A stretch of DNA of 10,890 nucleotides from Alphaproteobacteria bacterium (GTDB taxonomy: Bacteria; Pseudomonadota; Alphaproteobacteria; Rhizobiales; Beijerinckiaceae). Position 1 is the first letter of the stretch. Every line of letters starts with the position of its first letter. Location of the stretch: assembly GCA_009920595.1 (NCBI GenBank), contig RFZR01000038.1, positions 1 to 10,890 of the forward strand, written 5' to 3'. A program made the translations under genes and the position numbers. Below are positions 6,495 through 10,890 of the stretch, in pieces. The notes under the pieces are model-generated. The model worked only from the letters and a program-made list of their open reading frames with translations, was not told the DNA's origin and did not search any database.

Positions 6495-8264
6495 TTAATG
6501 TCCCGCTTCAAATTGCAGGGCTGCAAGGCGCGCGTAGAGTCCGCCTTTTGCCACCAAAGTCGCGTGGTCGCCTTCTTCAACAATGCGGCCCTGATCCATC
6601 ACGAGAATGCGATCCGCTTTGACGATGGTTGAAAGACGATGCGCAATCACAATCGTCGTGCGCCCTTCCATCAAACGGTCAAGCGCGGCTTGCACCAAGG
6701 TTTCGCTTTCCGCATCGAGGGCAGATGTCGCTTCATCAAGCAGCAAGATCGGCGCGTCTTTCAAAATTGCGCGCGCAATCGCGATGCGTTGACGTTGACC
6801 GCCCGACAAAGTAATGCCGCGTTCACCGATGCGCGTGTCATAGGCCTCGGGCCATTGCATCACGAATTGATCGACAATCGCTTGCTCGGCTGCGGCACGT
6901 AACTGGGCATCGGTCGCATCGGGTTTACCATAACGGATATTCTCCGCAATCGACGCGCCAAATACAGTGCTGTCTTGCGGTACGAATGAAATGCGAGAAC
7001 GCAATTCACGCGGATCCACTTTTGTGATTGCGATATCATCAACAAGAATTTCACCCGCTTGCGGATCATAAAAGCGCAAGAGTAATTGCATCACAGTGCT
7101 TTTACCTGAACCTGACGGACCAACAATCGCAACGCGTTCGCCTCTTTTGACTTCAAAACTCACATTTTGCAGAACGCCGTCTTCAGGTCGCGTCGGATAA
7201 GAAAATGCAACGTTATGAAAAGCGATTGTGCCATGCGGTGGCGTGGGCAGAGGCAGGGGGTGAGCGGGCGCGGCAATCGCCGGTTTAATCGCGAGAAGCT
7301 CTGCCAATCGTCCGGCAGCACCCGCAGCGGCGCTGATCTCGCCCCACACTTGCGAGAGTTCGCCCAAGGAACTCGCAGCAAGAACCGCAAAGAGAACGAA
7401 TTGCGAAAGTGTTCCAGCGGAAAGGCGACCCGCCAACACATCTTGCGCACCATACCAGAGAATGCCGACAACGCTTGAGAATACGAGCGTGATGGCAATG
7501 CCTGTGAGAAGCGAACGCGCACGCGTGGCAATGCGTGCGGTGTCATAGGCTTCTTCAGCTGCATCCGCGAAACGTTTCAGTGTCAGATGTTCGGCAACAA
7601 AGGCCTGCATCACGCGCATTGCGCCAATGGCTTCGGTTGCATAAGCGGAAGCGTCTGCAAGACGATCTTGTGCGAGGCGCGAGCGTTGTCTGACGCTGCG
7701 CCCTGAAGCGACAAGCGGCAAGACAATGATTGGAATGGCGAGCGCCACAAGCCCCGACAAACGCGGGCTCGTGTAAACCATCAACGCGCCGGCACCGATA
7801 AAGAGCATGAAATTACGTAAAGCAACAGAAGCACTCGCGCCGAAAGCGCTTTTAAGCTGAGTCGTATCTGCTGAAAGACGAGAAACGAGTTCGCCGGATT
7901 TGACAGTATCATAAAAGCCGGCATCAAGACGGGTTAGATGATCAAACACCGCCGTTCGGATATCGGCGACCACGCGTTCGCCGAGCGTCGAGGCCGAGGC
8001 CGCCGCGAGGATCGTCACGACAACGATCATCATCGCGAAATATTTATCGATCAGATCTGCGCCTTCGGCTGAAAAGCCGTAATCGATCATCCTTCTAACG
8101 GCGAGCGGAATGGCCAAAGTCGAGGCTGAAGCGAGAATGAGGGCGATGAGAGCCGCGAGAATGCGGCTGCGATAGCGCAACGCGAAGGGCAGAAGCGGGA
8201 GGAGGGCCTTGAGCGACGTGCGGGGACGGGCAGCGGCAGGATCGGACGGAGCGTTTATCGACAT
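6495..8264 (-). CDS. ABC transporter half-molecule, fused permease and ATPase (ABCB/MsbA-like exporter)
   Basis: A 589-residue exporter half-transporter expected to act as a dimer in the inner membrane. The N-terminal part (about 25-320) carries the type I exporter membrane domain with about six helices (near 35-55, 75-92, 148-164, 168-188, 253-272 and 284-300). The ATPase domain has Walker A GPSGSGKST (382-390), Q-loop PQDS (429-432), signature LSGGQ (486-490), Walker B ILLLDE (506-511) and the H-loop His542, all intact. The substrate cannot be read; lipids, lipid A precursors and drugs are known for relatives. The frame stays open up to 8456, but the Met at 8264 is preferred because the extra 64 residues look non-domain and would overlap the rpmE leader and start; the GAAG-type ribosome site is weak. 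The stop is 3 nt from that of the convergent MotB-like gene. Confidence 0.93.
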   Translation of the reverse strand: MSINAPSDPAAARPRTSLKALLPLLPFALRYRSRILAALIALILASASTLAIPLAVRRMIDYGFSAEGADLIDKYFAMMIVVVTILAAASASTLGERVVADIRTAVFDHLTRLDAGFYDTVKSGELVSRLSADTTQLKSAFGASASVALRNFMLFIGAGALMVYTSPRLSGLVALAIPIIVLPLVASGRSVRQRSRLAQDRLADASAYATEAIGAMRVMQAFVAEHLTLKRFADAAEEAYDTARIATRARSLLTGIAITLVFSSVVGILWYGAQDVLAGRLSAGTLSQFVLFAVLAASSLGELSQVWGEISAAAGAAGRLAELLAIKPAIAAPAHPLPLPTPPHGTIAFHNVAFSYPTRPEDGVLQNVSFEVKRGERVAIVGPSGSGKSTVMQLLLRFYDPQAGEILVDDIAITKVDPRELRSRISFVPQDSTVFGASIAENIRYGKPDATDAQLRAAAEQAIVDQFVMQWPEAYDTRIGERGITLSGGQRQRIAIARAILKDAPILLLDEATSALDAESETLVQAALDRLMEGRTTIVIAHRLSTIVKADRILVMDQGRIVEEGDHATLVAKGGLYARLAALQFEAGH

Positions 8265-8306
8265 AGCCGCTTCTTCGCCCCGAATGTCGATCTTGTCCAG
8301 ACCTGA

Positions 8307-8335
8307 CTTGTCTCGCGCGGGGTCATCCGCTATAG
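8307..8335 (+). promoter_or_regulatory. Sigma-70-type promoter of rpmE
   Basis: CTTGTC (8307-8312), a 17-nt spacer, and CTATAG (8330-8335) match the rhizobial consensus CTTGAC-N17-CTATAT at 5 of 6 positions in each box with exact spacing. Transcription would begin near 8342 and give an rpmE leader of about 85 nt. The -10 box is self-complementary, so it could also serve as -10 on the minus strand toward the ABC transporter, but the minus-strand -35 is poor. Confidence 0.65.
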
Positions 8336-8342
8336 GCACGGC

Positions 8343-8368
8343 TTCCGCGAATTCAGACCCGGGCGGAA
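8343..8368 (+). other. Hairpin at the 5' end of the rpmE leader
   Basis: TTCCGC (8343-8348) can pair with GCGGAA (8363-8368) around a 14-nt loop, at the predicted start of the rpmE transcript. It could protect the RNA 5' end or take part in autoregulation, as leaders of L31 genes do in some other bacteria. The stem is short and may be chance. Confidence 0.3.
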
Positions 8369-8426
8369 AGTGCCTTTTTATCCCTGCGCACACCCTCCGG
8401 ACGCCGCTTTTGGAAGGATTTTGATT

Positions 8427-8660
8427 ATGAAGGCCGAGATTCACCCCGATTATCACACGATCAAGGTCGTTATGACCGATGGCACGAGCTTTGAGACCCG
8501 CTCAACCTGGGGCAAAGCCGGTGACACGATGCAGCTCGACATCGATCCCAATTCGCATCCGGCTTGGACTGGCGGTTCGGCGCAGATCATGGATCGTGGC
8601 GGCCGCGTATCGCGCTTCAATAAGCGCTTCGAAGGCCTCGGCATCGGCGGCAAGAAATAA
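8427..8660 (+). CDS. rpmE: 50S ribosomal protein L31 (bL31), zinc-free type
   Basis: A small ribosomal protein of 77 residues that bridges the two subunits at the central protuberance. Seen: the N-terminal MKAEIHPDYHTIKVVMTDG, STWGKAGDT (26-34), the SHPAWTGG motif (43-50) and DRGGRVSRFNKRF (56-68). The Cys residues that hold zinc in classic L31 are absent; the chain has no Cys at all, so it belongs to the zinc-independent form. The ATG at 8427 has GGAAGGA ending 8 nt upstream; a GTG at 8370 in the same frame would add 19 residues unlike any L31 start. It is transcribed away from the ABC transporter and ends in a clear terminator. Confidence 0.97.
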   Translation: MKAEIHPDYHTIKVVMTDGTSFETRSTWGKAGDTMQLDIDPNSHPAWTGGSAQIMDRGGRVSRFNKRFEGLGIGGKK

Positions 8661-8690
8661 GCCGCTTCTTCGACCAAGATAATAAGACAA

Positions 8691-8716
8691 AGCCCCGGCA
8701 TTTACCGGGGCTTTTT
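8691..8716 (+). terminator. Intrinsic terminator after rpmE, probably bidirectional
   Basis: AGCCCCGG (8691-8698) pairs perfectly with CCGGGGCT (8705-8712) around a 6-nt loop CATTTA and is followed by a T run (8712-8716). Read on the minus strand the same stem is followed by TTTGTCTTATT, so it can also end the rcdA transcript, whose stop codon lies at 8746-8748. It sits in the gap between these convergent genes. Confidence 0.9.
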
Positions 8717-8745
8717 GTTATCTATTGGCTTGAGCGACGTTAAGT

Positions 8746-9294
8746 TTAGTGGTGGGTCGCGCCGCGTGAAAAAGCCGATTTAATCAACAGATGTTGGAGC
8801 GCCACAGCATTGCGCCCAGCCGGTGTCGGCGCATCTTCCGTATTGTTTTTCAAAATCATATCGGCATGCAACACACGGTCTTGCAAGCGGATCGATTGAT
8901 TGATGAGGTCGATCAATCGGCGTGGCAAAACATTTGTATCGGAACCATGTGTGGCGTGTTCGTTTTTCACCAAACGAATGCGTGCCATTTGCAGTGTGGC
9001 TTTTTCTTTCGACATTTCACCTTCGGCAACCGCGCGGCGCACGAGGAGCCAAGAAGCGATTTGCATCATGCGTGTGGTGAGGCGCATGCTTTCATCGGCA
9101 TAAGCGAGCGCAGAGAGGCGCGGTAATTGACGGGCTTCTTCGCGACCGGGTCCATCGAGATAGGCGGCCGCGTCTTCAACAAGCGCCATGCCCTCGCGAA
9201 ATAATGAACGGAACGCATCAGACGACGTGTAATCGCGTCCGAAGGTGATCGCTCCGGAGTTTTGCAGGGGTCGCAGTGGTTGCACATCCGCCAT
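8746..9294 (-). CDS. rcdA: RcdA-family protein (DUF1465), cell-cycle proteolysis adaptor
   Basis: A 182-residue, mostly helical cytoplasmic protein of the DUF1465/RcdA family. The family signatures are clear: FREGMALVEDAAAYLDGPGR (32-51) and ALAYADESMRLTTR (62-75) followed by ASWLLVRRAVAEGE (80-93). In Caulobacter, RcdA forms a helical bundle and, with CpdR and PopA, helps ClpXP destroy the master regulator CtrA and other substrates at the G1-S transition. Applying that role here is inference from family. The ATG is preceded by CAGGA. It lies downstream of the DUF1192 gene on the same strand, 131 nt away, and converges with rpmE across a shared terminator. The C-terminal 30 residues are variable in the family and hold little recognisable here. 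Confidence 0.9.
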   Translation of the reverse strand: MADVQPLRPLQNSGAITFGRDYTSSDAFRSLFREGMALVEDAAAYLDGPGREEARQLPRLSALAYADESMRLTTRMMQIASWLLVRRAVAEGEMSKEKATLQMARIRLVKNEHATHGSDTNVLPRRLIDLINQSIRLQDRVLHADMILKNNTEDAPTPAGRNAVALQHLLIKSAFSRGATHH

Positions 9295-9330
9295 TGGATG
9301 ATCCTGATCTGTTTAACGCATTTTACTCGC

Positions 9331-9350
9331 CAGTCGTCTCAAGACGGCTG
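9331..9350 (-). other. Hairpin between the DUF1192 gene and rcdA
   Basis: CAGTCGTC (9331-9338) and GACGGCTG (9343-9350) form an 8-bp stem, with one G-T(U) pair, around a 4-nt loop TCAA. No T run follows on either strand, so it does not look like an ordinary terminator. On the minus strand it lies in the rcdA leader, about 37 nt before the start codon. Confidence 0.4.
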
Positions 9351-9408
9351 ACCTCGACCATGACTATAAAACAGAAAATTTGATCGCGCGCGTTAGGATT
9401 ATGTTTAC

Positions 9409-9415
9409 GGTTAAC
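9409..9415 (-). promoter_or_regulatory. GTTAACC element upstream of rcdA
   Basis: Read on the minus strand this is GTTAACC followed by GTAAACAT, about 115 nt before the rcdA start. It resembles a CtrA half site (TTAACCAT in Caulobacter). A full TTAA-N7-TTAA site is not present, so binding is speculative. Confidence 0.2.
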
Positions 9416-9425
9416 GCGACCTGAA

Positions 9426-9626
9426 CTAGCGCGATTTGAACAAAGTATCTGCCGCCGATTTTACAGCTGACTTTTTCGACTTTTCTTCTTCGAGCCTCTG
9501 AATCTCGCTTTTTAAAAGTAAAATGCGCTCGTCGAGTTCGTCTATCGAAATCGCGCTCAGTTCTTCGCCGATATCGTGGGCTGCTTTTTTCTTCTTTCTT
9601 GTCTCTTCAAAAAAAGGATCGGACAT
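9426..9626 (-). CDS. Small DUF1192-family protein
   Basis: A 66-residue protein matching the alphaproteobacterial DUF1192 family. It has a basic stretch RKKKKAAHDIG (10-20), a conserved SIDELDERILLLKSEIQRLE segment (27-46) that is a likely short coiled coil, and a C-terminal KSAADTLFK (56-64). No enzyme motif or membrane segment is visible and its function is unknown; a small coiled-coil partner of another protein is plausible. The frame could start 13 residues earlier, but the chosen ATG has GGTGAG at good spacing and yields the family-like N-terminus. It is the first gene of a probable minus-strand unit with rcdA and is divergent from the quinone oxidoreductase gene. Confidence 0.85.
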   Translation of the reverse strand: MSDPFFEETRKKKKAAHDIGEELSAISIDELDERILLLKSEIQRLEEEKSKKSAVKSAADTLFKSR

Positions 9627-9656
9627 GATCTCACCACGCATAAATTTCAACTCAAA

Positions 9657-9663
9657 GGTTAAC
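9657..9663 (-). promoter_or_regulatory. GTTAACC element upstream of the DUF1192 gene
   Basis: The heptamer GTTAACC on the minus strand lies 30 nt before the DUF1192 start, where it would overlap a core promoter. It is identical to the element before rcdA. It resembles a CtrA half site, but a second half is missing. No strong -35/-10 pair is visible for this gene. Confidence 0.2.
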
Positions 9664-9694
9664 ACAATAAATAGGGATAACCATAAGCTGCAGA

Positions 9695-9723
9695 TTTGAG
9701 TAATGGATCATACTGTCCTAAAT
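9695..9723 (+). promoter_or_regulatory. Candidate promoter of the quinone oxidoreductase gene
   Basis: TTTGAG (9695-9700), a 17-nt spacer and CTAAAT (9718-9723) match CTTGAC-N17-CTATAT at 4 and 5 of 6 positions. The predicted start near 9730 leaves a leader of about 50 nt. Confidence 0.4.
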
Positions 9724-9779
9724 GCTTTGGTCTCAAGATAGGATCCGTCTCGGTCCTTCAGTTCCTCGAGTGAGGGTTA

Positions 9780-10787
9780 ATGATGACCAGATTGCCTGTG
9801 ACAATGACCTGTATCGGACTGCCGACGCCGGGGGGTCCAGAGGCTCTGGTTCCGGAAACGCGTCCTCTCCCTCAGCCGAAAGAGGGCGAGCTCCTCATTC
9901 ACGTCGCGGCTGCCGGTATAAACCGCCCTGACGTGTTGCAACGCCAAGGTGGTTATCCGCCACCGCAAGGAGCTTCTGATGTGCCCGGCCTTGAAATTGC
10001 CGGAACCGTTGTTGCGTTAGGTTCGGAGGTTCAACGCTATCGGGTGGGCGATGTCATCTGTGCGCTCGTGCCGGGTGGTGGTTACGCAGAATATTGCACG
10101 GTGCATGAAAGCAACGCGCTTCCTGTTCCGAGTGGTTTTTCGATGATCGAGGCCGCGGGGCTACCCGAGACATTTTTCACCGTGTGGACAAATGTGTTCG
10201 AGCGCGGTGGATTAAAAGCCGGTGAGACGCTTCTTGTACATGGCGGCACATCCGGCATTGGCACAACGGCCATCATGTTGGGCAAAGCCTTTGGGGCCAC
10301 TGTTTTTGTAACCGCGGGTAATGCGGAGAAATGCGCAGCCTGTCTGAATCTAGGTGCTGATCTTGCGATTGATTATCGAGCGCAAGATTTTGTCGCTGAA
10401 GTGAAGTCTGCGACAGGCGGGCGGGGTGTTGATGTGATCCTCGATATGGTCGGCGGCGATTACGTGGCTCGCAATTATGCGGCCGCAGCGCGTGATGGCC
10501 GCATTGTCCAAATCGCCTATCAGAAAGGCTCGAAACTCGAGATCGATCTGATGCCGCTGATGATTAAGCGCTTGATCCATACCGGCTCGACTCTGCGCCC
10601 GCGCAGTGTTGCCGAGAAAGCCGCCATTGCCCGCGCCCTGGAGGAAAAAGTCTGGCCGCTTTTATCCTCCGGTCGCATCCGACCCCAGATTCATGCGGTT
10701 TTTCCGCTGAAAGACGCCTCAAAAGCCCATGAAATGCTCGAATCGAGCGCTCATATCGGGAAAATCATCCTGAACTGTGGCGTTTAG
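9780..10787 (+). CDS. NAD(P)H quinone oxidoreductase, PIG3 family (zinc-free MDR superfamily)
   Basis: A 335-residue cytoplasmic reductase of the medium-chain dehydrogenase/reductase superfamily, PIG3-like quinone oxidoreductase branch, which uses NADPH to reduce quinones. Seen: the GroES-like catalytic domain with AAGINRPDVLQRQGGYPPP (44-62), VPGLEIAGTV (68-77) and GDVICAL (90-96); the Rossmann domain with HGGTSGIGTTAI (154-165) as the cofactor loop and GRGVDVILDMVGG (214-226); and the C-terminal TGSTLRPRSVAEK (268-280), typical of this branch. The Cys and His ligands of zinc alcohol dehydrogenases are absent. Two ATGs stand in a row: GAGGG at 9772-9776 is 3 nt from the first and 6 nt from the second (9783), so the true start may be the second, one residue shorter. 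The physiological substrate is unknown. It is divergent from the DUF1192 gene and no terminator follows. Confidence 0.9.
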   Translation: MMTRLPVTMTCIGLPTPGGPEALVPETRPLPQPKEGELLIHVAAAGINRPDVLQRQGGYPPPQGASDVPGLEIAGTVVALGSEVQRYRVGDVICALVPGGGYAEYCTVHESNALPVPSGFSMIEAAGLPETFFTVWTNVFERGGLKAGETLLVHGGTSGIGTTAIMLGKAFGATVFVTAGNAEKCAACLNLGADLAIDYRAQDFVAEVKSATGGRGVDVILDMVGGDYVARNYAAAARDGRIVQIAYQKGSKLEIDLMPLMIKRLIHTGSTLRPRSVAEKAAIARALEEKVWPLLSSGRIRPQIHAVFPLKDASKAHEMLESSAHIGKIILNCGV

Positions 10788-10800
10788 GGCTCAGGAAGCG

Positions 10801-10829
10801 ATTGCGCCCCGCCCAACTTCCCCCTATAT
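10801..10829 (+). promoter_or_regulatory. Possible promoter for a gene beyond the right edge
   Basis: CTATAT at 10824-10829 is a perfect rhizobial -10 hexamer; the -35 at 17-nt spacing, ATTGCG (10801-10806), matches only 3 of 6. The 103 nt after the quinone oxidoreductase hold no recognisable gene. A CCCC-TATAT-GGGG inverted repeat (10821-10833) overlaps the -10. Confidence 0.25.
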
Positions 10830-10890
10830 GGGGTTCATTCCCGCTACGCTGATCGCCAAACGGGGCTCCGGTTCGGAAAAGACCGGTCGG

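Noticed and set aside
8370..8426. rpmE starting at the GTG at 8370
   Set aside because: L31 proteins begin MKxxIHPxYH, which is coded from 8427 with a good ribosome site.
8265..8456. ABC transporter starting 64 residues earlier
   Set aside because: The extra N-terminus would cover the rpmE promoter, leader and first codons and has no domain or membrane character; the Met at 8264 gives a normal exporter length.
9295..9425. Full CtrA site (TTAA-N7-TTAA) before rcdA
   Set aside because: The closest string, TTAG-N7-TTTA at 9393-9407, has two mismatches; only single half-like elements are present.
10828..10890. Small frame starting ATG at 10828 and open to the edge
   Set aside because: Its ATG overlaps the putative -10 box, there is no ribosome site, and the 21 visible codons resemble nothing I recognise.

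Overview
The window looks like a stretch of core chromosome from an alphaproteobacterium, most likely of the order Hyphomicrobiales (Rhizobiales). The grounds are an RcdA-family cell-cycle gene beside a DUF1192 gene, promoter-like sequences that fit the rhizobial consensus CTTGAC-N17-CTATAT, and a gap-pgk-fba order followed by a divergent ThiE-like gene that I recall from this group. GC content is moderate by eye. I see no tRNA, rRNA, insertion sequence, prophage, CRISPR array or other sign of recent transfer, and gene density is high.

Left part (1-3499, + strand): a central carbon operon. It holds the C-terminal half of glyceraldehyde-3-phosphate dehydrogenase (gap), complete phosphoglycerate kinase (pgk), class II fructose-bisphosphate aldolase (fba), and a short ThiE-fold protein that seems to lack most thiamine phosphate synthase active-site residues. 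Spacings are 12, 55 and 30 nt with no clear terminator, so one transcript is likely. The three enzymes catalyse linked steps between fructose-1,6-bisphosphate and 3-phosphoglycerate and can run in glycolysis, gluconeogenesis or the Calvin cycle.

Middle part (3500-6491, + strand): an inositol-monophosphatase-family gene (suhB-like) with its own candidate promoter, then a two-gene unit encoding a MotA/TolQ/ExbB-type membrane protein and a MotB-like protein with one membrane helix, a coiled coil and an OmpA-like peptidoglycan-binding domain. The pair resembles an ion-driven stator complex, but no flagellar gene is in view.

Right part (6495-10787): an ABC exporter half-transporter on the minus strand, whose stop codon lies 3 nt from that of the MotB-like gene; divergent from it rpmE (ribosomal protein L31) with the best promoter in the window and a strong terminator; then on the minus strand rcdA (ClpXP adaptor controlling CtrA degradation in Caulobacter) and, upstream of it, a DUF1192 gene; then a plus-strand PIG3-type NAD(P)H quinone oxidoreductase. 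The last 100 nt hold only a possible promoter for a gene beyond the edge.

I found no convincing new defence or mobile system. The items most worth a second look are the ThiE-like protein with degenerate active-site motifs, the apparently non-flagellar MotA/OmpA pair, the rpmE leader, and the regulatory sequence around rcdA and the DUF1192 gene.
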